The position numbers were made by a program, and so were the translations under genes. The notes under the pieces were generated by a model, which was not told the DNA's origin, did not search any database, and was given only the letters and a program-made list of their open reading frames with translations. 64,000 nucleotides of DNA from an uncultured Oscillospiraceae bacterium (GTDB lineage: Bacteria; Bacillota; Clostridia; Oscillospirales; Ruminococcaceae): assembly GCA_934444765.1 (NCBI GenBank), contig CAKSDC010000003.1, positions 1-64,000 on the forward strand. The letters are read 5' to 3'. Shown one piece after another: positions 16,449-25,833 of this stretch; positions within the stretch are counted from its first letter, which is position 1; the number at the start of each line of letters is the position of its first letter.

Positions 16449-16463
16449 GCAACTTTAAGTTGC
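16449..16463. promoter_or_regulatory. Operator-like dyad, distal site
   Basis: GCAACTTTAAGTTGC is a perfect 7+1+7 inverted repeat. Its centre is 53 bases, about five helical turns, from the proximal site. It is a candidate binding site for the XRE protein. Confidence 0.55.
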
Positions 16464-16485
16464 GACTAAAAGCCTTTTAAAAACT

Positions 16486-16517
16486 AACGCCATAGTACCG
16501 TATAGTACTATGGCGTT
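16486..16517 (-). terminator. Terminator of the msmK-like gene
   Basis: Thirteen-pair stem AACGCCATAGTAC/GTACTATGGCGTT. On the minus strand it is followed by AGTTTTT. Confidence 0.85.
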
Positions 16518-16545
16518 AAAAACCTGTTATATACTAATATTAGTA

Positions 16546-17688
16546 TTAGTTCATAATAGTCTTTTCAGTTTCCTTATCGAATAGGTGTAGCTTGTAAGGG
16601 TCTAATACTACTTGAATAGTATCTTCTGGCTTAGCAGTAGAAGTAGGAGCTACTCTTGCAGTAAGAGATAGACCTTCACAACTTAGATATAGATAAGTTT
16701 CAGCACCCATCATTTCAGTAATTTCAACGTCGCAGTTGATAACACCAGTAGTAGCGTACATAATAGTGTTAGGGTCATCAGAGATGTTTTCTGGTCTAAT
16801 ACCGATAATAACGTCCTTATTAACGTAAGCAGGCATCTTATCGTTTACCTTGTCAGCTGGAATAGCTACTTGATACTTAACGCCCTTAGAAGACTTAGTA
16901 CTTTCAGAACCAAATTCAACATAGTAAGTACCGTTAGCGTCTTGCTTTAGTTCACCGTCAATGAAGTTCATTTGAGGAGAACCTAAGAAGCCTGCAACGA
17001 ACTTGTTACATGGTCTTTCGTATAGTACCTGTGGAACGTCGATTTGTTGGATAAAGCCGTCCTTCATAACTACTATTCTATCACCAAGAGTCATAGCCTC
17101 TGTTTGGTCGTGAGTAACGTAGATGAAAGTAGTACCTAATCTCTTATGGATTTTAGAGATTTCTGTTCTCATCTGAGCACGTAGCTTAGCATCAAGGTTT
17201 GATAGAGGTTCGTCAAGTAAGAATACTTGAGGATTACGAACTATAGCACGACCCATTGCAACTCTCTGACGTTGACCACCGGACATTGCCTTAGGCTTTC
17301 TGTCTAATAGGTGAGATAGGTCAAGGATTTTAGCAGCCTCTTCAACCTTCTTTTGAATTTCGTCCTTAGGAACTTTTCTTAACTTAAGACCAAAAGCCAT
17401 GTTGTCGAATACTGTCATATGAGGATATAGAGCGTAGTTTTGGAATACCATTGCAATATCTCTATCCTTAGGAGCGATATCGTTTACTAATCTGTCTCCA
17501 ATATATAGTTCGCCTTCAGAAATTTCTTCAAGACCTGCAATCATTCTTAAAGTTGTAGACTTACCACAACCAGAAGGACCAACAAGGATAATAAATTCCT
17601 TATCTCTAATTTCTACGTTAACGTCTGAAACGGCTACTACACCGCCTGGGTATTTTTTGTAAATACCACGTAATGATAAACTTGCCAT
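16546..17688 (-). CDS. msmK: Sugar ABC transporter ATPase, MsmK/UgpC type
   Basis: 380 residues from ATG 17688, chosen because GGGAGG lies 9 bases upstream; the longer frame to 17709 has no ribosome site. It shows Walker A GPSGCGKST, signature MSGGQRQRVAMGRA, Walker B VFLLDEPLSNLDAKLR, the H-loop THDQTEAMTLGDR and a C-terminal TOBE-type regulatory domain. Family members power several carbohydrate importers by pairing with different permeases. No permease or binding protein is nearby, so it probably serves unlinked systems. It is monocistronic with its own promoter and terminator. Confidence 0.92.
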   Translation of the reverse strand: MASLSLRGIYKKYPGGVVAVSDVNVEIRDKEFIILVGPSGCGKSTTLRMIAGLEEISEGELYIGDRLVNDIAPKDRDIAMVFQNYALYPHMTVFDNMAFGLKLRKVPKDEIQKKVEEAAKILDLSHLLDRKPKAMSGGQRQRVAMGRAIVRNPQVFLLDEPLSNLDAKLRAQMRTEISKIHKRLGTTFIYVTHDQTEAMTLGDRIVVMKDGFIQQIDVPQVLYERPCNKFVAGFLGSPQMNFIDGELKQDANGTYYVEFGSESTKSSKGVKYQVAIPADKVNDKMPAYVNKDVIIGIRPENISDDPNTIMYATTGVINCDVEITEMMGAETYLYLSCEGLSLTARVAPTSTAKPEDTIQVVLDPYKLHLFDKETEKTIMN

Positions 17689-17755
17689 ATTTATAGGCCT
17701 CCCACACATAATATAAATTTTATTGCCAATCTCCAGTCCAATTGACTCTATATAT

Positions 17756-17785
17756 ATAATACCAAATTTTTAATACAAATTTCAA
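17756..17785 (-). promoter_or_regulatory. Promoter of the msmK-like gene
   Basis: Minus-strand TTGAAA (17785-17780), 18-base spacer ending in TGG, TATTAT (17761-17756). Confidence 0.65.
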
Positions 17786-17809
17786 GTAGACAAATATACA
17801 AATTTAAAG

Positions 17810-18589
17810 CTAAATGTTTAGTACATATGATGAAATTTTGGCTTGAAATTCCTCTTGGGAGAAAATGCCGTCAGTATTTTTCAAGATTTCTTTCAAATCT
17901 TTGTGCAATATTTCCAAAAACGCTCCTTTGGGTAAAGCTGGTAAAAGTTCAAGATTTCCTATTTGAAATCTAAATAGACCCTCTACATGATTGCCAACCG
18001 AGGCGAACATTCTTTTAATTTGATGATACTTTCCCTCATACAGTTCCACCACTGCCAAAGTATTACAGTTTGAATATTGCATCACATTAGCAGGAAGACA
18101 CACTTCACCATTAGAGAGTACTATGCCATCTTTAAAGGCTTGCACATAAGAACTTTCAAAAGGACGACTAAGTCTAACTAAGTAGTACTTAGCCACATGA
18201 TGTTTAGAAGATAGTATCTTATGAGAATACTGTCCGTCGTTGGTTAGTAGTACAAAGCCTTGACTATCCTTGTCCAATCTACCCGCTGGGAATAGACCTT
18301 TATCTTGTAACTCTTTAGGTAGTAAGTCTATAACGGTAGTGCTTTGGTCATCCTGAGTAGAACATACTACGTCTATAGGTTTGTTTAGCATATAGTATTT
18401 TAAACCGAACTGCACTATAGACTTACCACACACTTCTATTATATTAGTATCCGTATCCACTTTAACGTCGGACTTTTTAGCTATAACGCCGTCTATAGTT
18501 ATAGAGTTACTCTTAATAAGCTCTTTAATCTGCGAACGGGAGTATTCCGTATTGTTGCTGATATACTTATCCAATCTAACTAAAGCCAT
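17810..18589 (-). CDS. Pseudouridine synthase, RsuA/RluB/E/F family
   Basis: 259 residues. The N-terminal S4 RNA-binding domain (VRLDKYISNNTEYSRSQIKELI) is followed by the catalytic domain. That domain has the family opening YMLNKPIDVVCST and the catalytic-Asp motif GRLDKDSQGFVLLTNDG, then KVYHQIKRMFA-like GKYHQIKRMFASVG. It isomerises a uridine in rRNA. The RsuA branch (16S position 516) fits best, but the exact target cannot be read from sequence. Confidence 0.88.
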   Translation of the reverse strand: MALVRLDKYISNNTEYSRSQIKELIKSNSITIDGVIAKKSDVKVDTDTNIIEVCGKSIVQFGLKYYMLNKPIDVVCSTQDDQSTTVIDLLPKELQDKGLFPAGRLDKDSQGFVLLTNDGQYSHKILSSKHHVAKYYLVRLSRPFESSYVQAFKDGIVLSNGEVCLPANVMQYSNCNTLAVVELYEGKYHQIKRMFASVGNHVEGLFRFQIGNLELLPALPKGAFLEILHKDLKEILKNTDGIFSQEEFQAKISSYVLNI

Positions 18590-18676
18590 ATTTGATATAC
18601 AGTTCCTTTCTTATCGTTAAAATATTCTTTTGATACCTTGCGTTGAAACTCATGCTATGATTAAACTTCTGTACTA

Positions 18677-19300
18677 CTATATCGGATAAGTTGTGGTTAC
18701 TTCTAAGTTTCCCAATATATCCACTCCATTAGTAAGCTGAAATATAGTATCTTTTTCAAGCATCTGTTTTAAGGTATCTTTTTCATACTCCACAAAGCCA
18801 AAAGTATATTGACTTTCATCGACCTTTTTTGCGACTATTACTTTGCATTTTTGAGTTCCATTTTTTATTTCTAAGATATTATTTTCAAAAAGTTCATTAG
18901 TCTTTTTATCTGAAATAAAGTTCGCACAAAAGACGGACTTTAACTTATTAGTAGTTACAAAGTGTTGTCTTTTACGATTAGAATAGAATATACTGTAGTT
19001 CCACCAAAGATTAACGACTATCCAGTATACTATAGCTACCACAAAGAAGAATAGCACGTCTTTTTTATATATAGATATTGATATGATAACTATTAATCCC
19101 AATATAGATAACACTAATTGAAGAGGTATCTTTTTTCTATTAGTATTGTATATTGGACTTTCGCATTTTCGACACATTCCAACTCTGTCTTTATCGATAA
19201 ACATATTCTTTATCGTAGCAGAATAGTTTGACTTATGTTTAAAATAATCAACAAAGTCAATCTCTTTACCACAAATAGGACATATTTGAGTATTTTTCAT
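18677..19300 (-). CDS. Zinc-ribbon membrane protein, unknown
   Basis: 207 residues. Two CxxC pairs near the N-terminus (CPICG at about 7 and CRKC at about 43) form a likely zinc ribbon. Two hydrophobic helices at about 60-100 follow, then a soluble C-terminal part. The start follows AAAGGTGG. It lies downstream of the yfhO gene on the same strand, 98 bases away with an inverted repeat between them. The function is unknown. Confidence 0.7.
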   Translation of the reverse strand: MKNTQICPICGKEIDFVDYFKHKSNYSATIKNMFIDKDRVGMCRKCESPIYNTNRKKIPLQLVLSILGLIVIISISIYKKDVLFFFVVAIVYWIVVNLWWNYSIFYSNRKRQHFVTTNKLKSVFCANFISDKKTNELFENNILEIKNGTQKCKVIVAKKVDESQYTFGFVEYEKDTLKQMLEKDTIFQLTNGVDILGNLEVTTTYPI

Positions 19301-19336
19301 TTAAACCACCTTTCCCAAACGTTGATAACTATAGCA

Positions 19337-19371
19337 ATGGACTATTCCAACGTTTAAATTAGAACAGTCCA
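19337..19371. other. Inverted repeat between yfhO and the zinc-ribbon gene
   Basis: ATGGACT and AGTCCAT arms, extended by TTC/GAA after one mismatch, with a 14-base loop. There is no T-run. It could be an RNA processing or stability hairpin. Confidence 0.4.
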
Positions 19372-19398
19372 TAATACTATAATATGATACAGTATTGA

Positions 19399-22278
19399 CT
19401 ACTTTTTGGAGTTACCAAACTTTAGTCTACCTTTTTGATACATAACTATTAACGCTATACAACCTGCACCCACAAAGAATAGTACTATACCTAATCCCAA
19501 ACCTGCTGGGAAGAAGCTAAACGTTACAGTATGAGTACCAGCGTCCATAGGTACACCCATTAAACAGTTGTATAGTTCTACAGGTTCTACCTTGTGACCG
19601 TCTACTTTAACAGTCCAACCCTTTTCTAAAGGTATAGAAGTAAATAGTACTTGATTATCCTGAGCAGTAACTTCAGTAGTAAACTTAGTAAAGCCACCGT
19701 TGTTGTAAGTCATGTTCCAACCACCAGCGGATAGCTTAGCTACTGATTCATCTAATAGATTAGTATCTAATTGATAGAATAGTTGGTCGGACATATAGCA
19801 GTATTCATTATCTATGGTACATCTTACACAGATATATTGACCTGCCTCAAAGTTTTGATTACCTAAACGTTGAATACAATAGTAAGAAGTTTCATAGTAG
19901 TAGTTTAAGAAGGTGAAGTCGGTAAACTCTTGAGCCTCGTTATCATAAGTAGTACTGTACCAAACGTTAATCTTCTTTTCGTTGATAGCTGGGAAGTAGA
20001 AGTATATAGGAGCGTCCTGTTCAGCTTGAATAATAAAGTCAACAGTATGGTCACCTGAACCAGTAGCGACATACTTAGTCTGTTCGCCAGCATCCTGAGC
20101 CTCTACATTGTTGTATATAGGGTCTGCTACTACGTCTATTCTCTTAAAAGCCTCTACATTGTAGCCTAACATAGTAGATAGCATAGTATTTTGATTTTCA
20201 AAAGGATTTTTGCTTGAAATATCCGCATACTGAGAGTTAGTATTAACCATATATCCTATAGGTAGAGCGTTTTCGTTTTGATAAGTAGCAATAGAAGTTT
20301 CAGCATCTTCTTTAATCTTTGTATATTCGGAGGCTACTTTTCCGTCAGTATCTAAGATATACTTAATACCTAATAGGTCATCGGTTAGTAGAGTGTTACC
20401 GTCGTATCTTGTATAGTGACCTCTTTCGACGTATCCTAAGTTAGATAAAAAGTCTATAGCCTTAGCATTCATGGTAGAACTGGAGTGTGTAACACCTTTT
20501 AGACCTAATAATAGGTTGTCGTTTACGGTTCTAACGTAGGTTTTTTCTGCTCTGTATAGAGAAGTATCGTAATCCTGAAGTTCCTTAGCTACTGGTAACC
20601 AAGTCTTAACTAACTTATCTTCATAGGATTCTCTGGTACTATAGGTAACGTCGGCATCGATATCCTTAATAGTCTGAGAAGCGTTAATAGTAAGTTCCGA
20701 AGTGACTATCAATATTAATACTAAAGGTATAGCCTTACCTTTAGGACTATTCTTAAATCCATAGAATAGTAATCCAAAGCAGAATACTAAAGCTACGGCA
20801 AACCATAGAGAACCTAAAGTATCTAAGTTTTCGTACTCTCTGGTTTCAGCCCAAAGAATGTATATCAAAAATCCAGCTATTACACCTGCTATATCTCTGC
20901 CACTAACACCGTCAAAGTGTTTAAAGCATTCAGCACTGATAACTATTAGTATGCAAGATAGCATAAATGAGTATCTGTAAGGTAGCCAGTTAGGAACTTG
21001 TCCACCATGCCAAAGCATATCTATAGGCTTAATATACATAGAGAAGAAGAATACAGCTAATAGTATAGTATAGCCTATCTTTCTATTAGGTTTAATCTTT
21101 TTGTTTAGAATATATAGTGGAGTTAATAGTATACATAGACAGCCACAATATATATCTGCTAAACCTTCGTTTCTACAAGTATCGTAACAAGAAGGTAATA
21201 GTCTGGTCATCAAGTCTATAGCGGTAAACTGTAGCTTTAGACTATAGTCAGGGTCGGTAAAGTCGAACTTACCTAACTTTAAAGAATAGTATACTGGTAG
21301 TATCATAAATGCAGCAAGCATACCAGCCACTATAGAAGATATTCCAAACTGTACAAAAGTAATAGCCTTTTCGGAAGTCTTATAATATTCTCTTTCGGAA
21401 GCAAAACTGAAGTAGAATAAAAAGTATATTACACAGAATATAGCCATCATAAAACCAATATAGAAGTTAGCTACAAATAGTAATGCTAATGGAACTATAT
21501 AGCGTATCATCTTCTTTTCATCTACTATTTTTTCTACACCGTACATGATTAATGGCATATATACAAGACCGTCTAACCACATTGGGTCCATAAGTTGTAC
21601 TATGTTATAAGAGCAAGCACCCCATAGTGTAGAAAAGATTACTGCGTGTAAAGGTTGTAACTTTTTAGAGTGTCTTAGATAGAAACTCATAGTTACACCT
21701 TCAGTACCTAACTTACATAGTTGCATGATAAATAGGCTTATAAGCATATACTTATCAGGCAATAGTACCGTAATTAGGGTGAATGGACTGGCTAAGTAGT
21801 AGCCTATAATACCCATAAATTCACCTGAAAGGTTTCTTGACCAGCTATAGAATATACTATCTGGACCTAAAATAGCCTTTCTAAAGTATTCAAAGTAGTA
21901 CACGTACTGACCGTTAAGGTCTAATACTAATACTGAGTGTTCGCCATCGGGTTTAGCAGGATAGGCATCAAATAGATAGTAAGCTATATAGCATACTATT
22001 ACTGGCAGTATAAACGCCAAGAAGTAGTATCTTTTATCTATAGCCCAATCTTTTAGACGTTCAAACATACTACTATTTTTTTTACTGTGTCTGTTAGTAC
22101 TATTAGAACTGTCTGTCTTACTGTCGTTCTTAGACGGTGGTTCTTCGTTAGGGGTAGGTTCGGTAGTAGTCGTATCGTTAGTATCGTCTAAATTTTCGTC
22201 TACCAAAGCGTCTAACTCCTCACGAGAAAACGCCAGACCGTCTGTGTTTTCTTCTGGGGTTAGTGGATTATTCTCCAT
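19399..22278 (-). CDS. yfhO: YfhO family polytopic membrane protein
   Basis: 959 residues from ATG 22278, which has AAAGGAGG upstream; the in-frame ATG 22314 has none. An acidic cytoplasmic head of about 70 residues is followed by roughly a dozen membrane helices, a large extracellular domain and a last helix near the C-terminus. Motifs typical of YfhO include NPMWLDGLVYMPLI-like DPMWLDGLVYMPLIMYG, NFYIGFM and PYRYSFMLS. Characterised relatives take part in glycosylation of cell-wall polymers such as lipoteichoic acid. That role is likely here, but the sugar is unknown. Confidence 0.85.
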   Translation of the reverse strand: MENNPLTPEENTDGLAFSREELDALVDENLDDTNDTTTTEPTPNEEPPSKNDSKTDSSNSTNRHSKKNSSMFERLKDWAIDKRYYFLAFILPVIVCYIAYYLFDAYPAKPDGEHSVLVLDLNGQYVYYFEYFRKAILGPDSIFYSWSRNLSGEFMGIIGYYLASPFTLITVLLPDKYMLISLFIMQLCKLGTEGVTMSFYLRHSKKLQPLHAVIFSTLWGACSYNIVQLMDPMWLDGLVYMPLIMYGVEKIVDEKKMIRYIVPLALLFVANFYIGFMMAIFCVIYFLFYFSFASEREYYKTSEKAITFVQFGISSIVAGMLAAFMILPVYYSLKLGKFDFTDPDYSLKLQFTAIDLMTRLLPSCYDTCRNEGLADIYCGCLCILLTPLYILNKKIKPNRKIGYTILLAVFFFSMYIKPIDMLWHGGQVPNWLPYRYSFMLSCILIVISAECFKHFDGVSGRDIAGVIAGFLIYILWAETREYENLDTLGSLWFAVALVFCFGLLFYGFKNSPKGKAIPLVLILIVTSELTINASQTIKDIDADVTYSTRESYEDKLVKTWLPVAKELQDYDTSLYRAEKTYVRTVNDNLLLGLKGVTHSSSTMNAKAIDFLSNLGYVERGHYTRYDGNTLLTDDLLGIKYILDTDGKVASEYTKIKEDAETSIATYQNENALPIGYMVNTNSQYADISSKNPFENQNTMLSTMLGYNVEAFKRIDVVADPIYNNVEAQDAGEQTKYVATGSGDHTVDFIIQAEQDAPIYFYFPAINEKKINVWYSTTYDNEAQEFTDFTFLNYYYETSYYCIQRLGNQNFEAGQYICVRCTIDNEYCYMSDQLFYQLDTNLLDESVAKLSAGGWNMTYNNGGFTKFTTEVTAQDNQVLFTSIPLEKGWTVKVDGHKVEPVELYNCLMGVPMDAGTHTVTFSFFPAGLGLGIVLFFVGAGCIALIVMYQKGRLKFGNSKK

Positions 22279-22379
22279 CTTAAAAAATTTCCTCCTTTTA
22301 GTGTTATAACGCATAGTATAGATAGTATCTACACCATGAATACTATATTAGGCATACTAAATATATGCATATATTAAGT

Positions 22380-22408
22380 ATTATACTATATCTTCTTAGT
22401 ATTTACAA
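22380..22408 (-). promoter_or_regulatory. Promoter of yfhO
   Basis: Minus-strand TTGTAA (22408-22403), 17-base spacer, TATAAT (22385-22380). Confidence 0.7.
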
Positions 22409-22438
22409 GAGATTTTTTAACAAATTTTTTAGGCACTA

Positions 22439-23047
22439 TCAAAACAGTTTAGAAAGTCCTAATAGTATAAGTAGCACTCCGCCTATAGCTGAAAGGTTAG
22501 GTACTTTAGAACACTTTAGACCTATAATAGAACCTATCCAAACGGTTACAGTCTGAATAGCCAACGTTAGTATCAATACCGTGGCTACGTTTAAGGAACT
22601 TCCTCCAGCTATGCCACCTGCTAAGGTATCTATAGACATCAACAACGATACTATACAGGCTTCTTTAACGGATACCACTTTAGAGTGGTCACAGTCGGCA
22701 CAACTACCACATAGGAACACGTCTAAAACAGAGGGCAAATCGTTAGTAGCACTGTTAGTATAGTCCAAATTTTTTACTCTGTTAGAGCGTTCCAACATAG
22801 ACTTAGTAATGTTCATAGTACCTATGCTACATAGCACGGCACAACAGATAGAGTTACATATATCGTCAGGAACTACCATACATACCAATTCAGAACAGTA
22901 TACCGATACCGTCATAACTATAGCACCTATCACACCTACGCATAGTGCCGATTTAAAGGGTATCTTAATGCAGTCTGTTCCACACGCTAACGACATCATA
23001 AAAGTATCTATCGAAACTGCTAATACTAACAATAGTTCGTTTAGCAT
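22439..23047 (-). CDS. ytaF: YtaF-like sporulation membrane protein (MntP-related fold)
   Basis: 202 residues from ATG 23047, 7 bases after AGGTGG; GTG at 23053 is the alternative. It has about six membrane helices arranged as two similar halves, each with the family hallmark SIDTFMMSLACG or SIDTLAGGIAGG. The central cytoplasmic loop has the ADxD motif (ADCDHSKVVS). It also has an unusual CGSC just before this, giving a CxxCxxCxH cluster that might bind metal. YtaF is conserved in spore-formers, and its biochemical function is not established. Confidence 0.8.
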   Translation of the reverse strand: MLNELLLVLAVSIDTFMMSLACGTDCIKIPFKSALCVGVIGAIVMTVSVYCSELVCMVVPDDICNSICCAVLCSIGTMNITKSMLERSNRVKNLDYTNSATNDLPSVLDVFLCGSCADCDHSKVVSVKEACIVSLLMSIDTLAGGIAGGSSLNVATVLILTLAIQTVTVWIGSIIGLKCSKVPNLSAIGGVLLILLGLSKLF

Positions 23048-23111
23048 ATACACACCACCTAATCGCCAAATATTGCACCTTATAAAATTAACACAAACGA
23101 AAAAAATTCTC

Positions 23112-23140
23112 TTGATAAATGGCTCTGTTTGTGCTATGAT
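23112..23140 (+). promoter_or_regulatory. Promoter of birA
   Basis: TTGATA (23112-23117), 17-base spacer ending in TGC, TATGAT (23135-23140). Confidence 0.7.
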
Positions 23141-23159
23141 ATTATAGTGACGTTACTAC

Positions 23160-23176
23160 GTTACATACTATGTAAC
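23160..23176. promoter_or_regulatory. Perfect palindrome in the birA leader
   Basis: GTTACATACTATGTAAC, an 8+1+8 inverted repeat about 20 bases past the -10 element. It is placed like a repressor operator. It does not match the known two-arm biotin operator spacing. Confidence 0.45.
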
Positions 23177-23201
23177 TTTGATTAGATTGGTGATATTATC
23201 T

Positions 23202-24179
23202 ATGAATAGCAAAGATGAAACTTTAAAAATACTATTAAACAATAAGGGTAGTTATACTTCTGGAGAGGCTATAGCCAATCAGTTGGAACTATCACGTAAT
23301 GCCGTATGGAAATGCATAACTAAACTTAAAGAAGAAGGATACCCTATAGTATCTTCTAAAAAGTTAGGATATATGCTCCCTGAAGATTTGGATATTCTAT
23401 CTTTAGATGAAATTAAGAGTTACTTAATAGACGAACTTAAAGGCGTGGATATCCACTTACTAAAAACAGTAACTTCCACTAACGACTATGCTAAAGACTT
23501 AGCCAAACACGGTGCGAATAAGTATACTTTAGTAGTAGCCGATACTCAAACCAACGGCAAGGGTAGAATGGGCAGAACGTTTATTTCGCCTGCTGGTACT
23601 GGCATATACATGAGCATGATATTAAGACCTAAAACCAGTATAGAAACTACTCAACTAATCACAGCCTGTGTAGCTGTAGCAATATCTAAAGCTATAGATA
23701 CTGTATGCAATACTAACACTAAGATTAAGTGGGTAAACGACGTCTTCTTAAACGATAAAAAACTTAGTGGTACTCTTACCGAAGGTGCTATAAACTTTGA
23801 AACTAATACGTTCGACTATGCTATAGTAGGTTGTGGTATAAACGTCCGTTCGATTAAGCATCTACTAAGTGAAGACTTATCCAACGTGGCTACTTCCATA
23901 GAAGATGAAACTTCTTTAAAGGTTAGCAGAAGCCGTTTAATAGCCGAAGTGTTCAATAATGTGTATCTACAGGTTAAGGATATAGAAAATAAACACTTTT
24001 TAGAAGACTACCGTTCACGTTCCATGATTATTGGCAAGCAAGTATTAGTGTTAGAACACGGTAAAGAAACTATAGCCAAAGCCATAGGTATAGACGATAC
24101 CGCAGGTTTAATAGTTCAATTTAAAGACGGTTCTACCAAAGTGTTAAACTCTGGTGAGGCACGCATTAAAAGAAATTAG
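23202..24179 (+). CDS. birA: Biotin-protein ligase with N-terminal HTH (BirA)
   Basis: 325 residues from ATG 23202, the first plausible start after the promoter. The N-terminal winged HTH (SYTSGEAIANQLELSRNAVWKCITKLKEEGYPI) is joined to the ligase domain. The ligase has the biotinyl-AMP loop NGKGRMGRTFISPAGTGIYMS and KWVNDVFLNDKKLSG, and a C-terminal SH3-like segment. It makes biotinyl-AMP, transfers biotin to carboxylases, and can repress biotin genes. No biotin synthesis or uptake gene is adjacent. Confidence 0.92.
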   Translation: MNSKDETLKILLNNKGSYTSGEAIANQLELSRNAVWKCITKLKEEGYPIVSSKKLGYMLPEDLDILSLDEIKSYLIDELKGVDIHLLKTVTSTNDYAKDLAKHGANKYTLVVADTQTNGKGRMGRTFISPAGTGIYMSMILRPKTSIETTQLITACVAVAISKAIDTVCNTNTKIKWVNDVFLNDKKLSGTLTEGAINFETNTFDYAIVGCGINVRSIKHLLSEDLSNVATSIEDETSLKVSRSRLIAEVFNNVYLQVKDIENKHFLEDYRSRSMIIGKQVLVLEHGKETIAKAIGIDDTAGLIVQFKDGSTKVLNSGEARIKRN

Positions 24180-24209
24180 TCTATTTTTTTTAATAGATTT
24201 AAAATTTTC

Positions 24210-24238
24210 TTGAAAAATATTCGCATATATGGTAGAAT
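24210..24238 (+). promoter_or_regulatory. Promoter of purB
   Basis: TTGAAA (24210-24215), 17-base spacer ending in TGG, TAGAAT (24233-24238). Confidence 0.7.
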
Positions 24239-24285
24239 AAAACTATATGCAAAAATTTAATTATTTTAGTTAAGGAGAATTACTT

Positions 24286-25731
24286 ATGAGTACAAACTAT
24301 GATAGCTACGAAAGTCCTTTCTGCACAAGGTACGCAAGCAAAGAGATGCAATACATCTTTTCCGCCAATAAAAAGTTCACCACATGGCGTAGACTATGGG
24401 TGGCTCTTGCAAGAGCAGAAATGAAACTCGGTCTTAACGTTACTCAAGAACAGGTAGACGAACTTGAGGCTAATGTAGATAACATAGACTATCAAGTAGC
24501 AAAAGAACGTGAAAAGGTTTGCCGTCACGACGTTATGTCTCACGTATATGCATATGGCGTTGCTTGTCCTAACGCTAAAAAGATAATCCACTTAGGAGCT
24601 ACCTCTTGTTACGTAGGCGATAATACCGACGTTATAGTTATGCGTGACGCTATGCAGTTAGTAAAGAAGAAGTTGGTAAGTGTAATAGCACAACTTTCCG
24701 ACTTTGCTATTAAGTATAAGGATATGCCAGCATTAGCATATACTCATTTACAACCTGCACAACTAACTACAGTAGGTAAGAGAGCTACTCTTTGGACTAA
24801 CGAACTACTTATGGACTTACAAGAGTTAGACTTTAGAATACAAAATCTATGCTTATTAGGTTCTAAGGGTACTACAGGTACACAGGCTTCTTTTAAAGAG
24901 TTATTCAATGGCGATGCTGAAAAGGTTAAACAGTTAGAAAGCATGATAGCCGAAGAAATGGGCTTTAATCCTAATAACGTAGTGCCAGTATCTGGACAGA
25001 CCTATTCAAGAAAAGTAGACTATCAAATAGTTAGTACACTATGTGGAATAGCTCAATCTTGCAGTAAGTTCTCTAACGATATGAGAATACTACAAAGTTT
25101 CAAAGAAATGGAAGAACCTTTTGAAAGTGGTCAAATAGGCTCTTCTGCTATGGCTTACAAGAGAAACCCTATGAGATGTGAAAGGATTACTTCTCTATCA
25201 CGTTACGTAATGGTAGATAGTCTAAACCCTGCATTCACTTCTGCTACACAGTGGTTTGAAAGAACTCTTGACGACTCCGCAAACAAGAGAATATCCGTTG
25301 CCGAAGCCTTTCTTGGTGTAGACGCTATACTTAACATTATGCTAAACGTTACTAACGGTTTAGTGGTATACGATAAGGTTATCCGTCAAAGAGTTATGAA
25401 CGAACTTCCATTCATGGCTACCGAAAACATAATGATGGACGCAGTTAAAAAGGGTGGCGACAGACAAGCACTTCACGAACAGATTAGAAAGTACTCTATG
25501 CAAGCTGGTGAACAGGTTAAAGTATACGGCAAAAAGAATAATCTTTGCGACTTAATAGTAGCTGACCCTATGTTTATGATTACTAAAGAAGAATTAGACA
25601 AGATATTAGTACCAGAAAACTTTACAGGTCGTGCACCTGAACAAGTAGTGGAATTTGTTGAAAACTGTGTTAAACCAGTACTACAAGCTAACAAGGACCT
25701 ATTAGGTGCTACTGCTGAAATTAACGTATAA
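24286..25731 (+). CDS. purB: Adenylosuccinate lyase
   Basis: 481 residues, full length. It cleaves SAICAR in IMP synthesis and adenylosuccinate in AMP synthesis. The fumarase/ASL superfamily signature GSSAMAYKRNPMRCE is intact. The substrate-binding segments HLGATSCYVGDN and ALAYTHLQPAQLTT are also present. AAGGAG lies before the ATG. It is a single purine gene here, followed by a hairpin and secDF. Confidence 0.96.
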   Translation: MSTNYDSYESPFCTRYASKEMQYIFSANKKFTTWRRLWVALARAEMKLGLNVTQEQVDELEANVDNIDYQVAKEREKVCRHDVMSHVYAYGVACPNAKKIIHLGATSCYVGDNTDVIVMRDAMQLVKKKLVSVIAQLSDFAIKYKDMPALAYTHLQPAQLTTVGKRATLWTNELLMDLQELDFRIQNLCLLGSKGTTGTQASFKELFNGDAEKVKQLESMIAEEMGFNPNNVVPVSGQTYSRKVDYQIVSTLCGIAQSCSKFSNDMRILQSFKEMEEPFESGQIGSSAMAYKRNPMRCERITSLSRYVMVDSLNPAFTSATQWFERTLDDSANKRISVAEAFLGVDAILNIMLNVTNGLVVYDKVIRQRVMNELPFMATENIMMDAVKKGGDRQALHEQIRKYSMQAGEQVKVYGKKNNLCDLIVADPMFMITKEELDKILVPENFTGRAPEQVVEFVENCVKPVLQANKDLLGATAEINV

Positions 25732-25757
25732 TAATCAGTTATAACATATTATGGTAT

Positions 25758-25795
25758 TAAGGACACGCTATATATCTACTATATAGTAGTCCTTA
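25758..25795 (+). terminator. Hairpin between purB and secDF
   Basis: TAAGGAC/GTCCTTA outer stem and CTATATA/TATATAG inner stem with a small internal loop. The T-run is poor, so it is a weak terminator or a processing hairpin. Confidence 0.45.
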
Positions 25796-25833
25796 TACAC
25801 TATATAAAATAATATTTTAGGAGGCTTTTAAAC

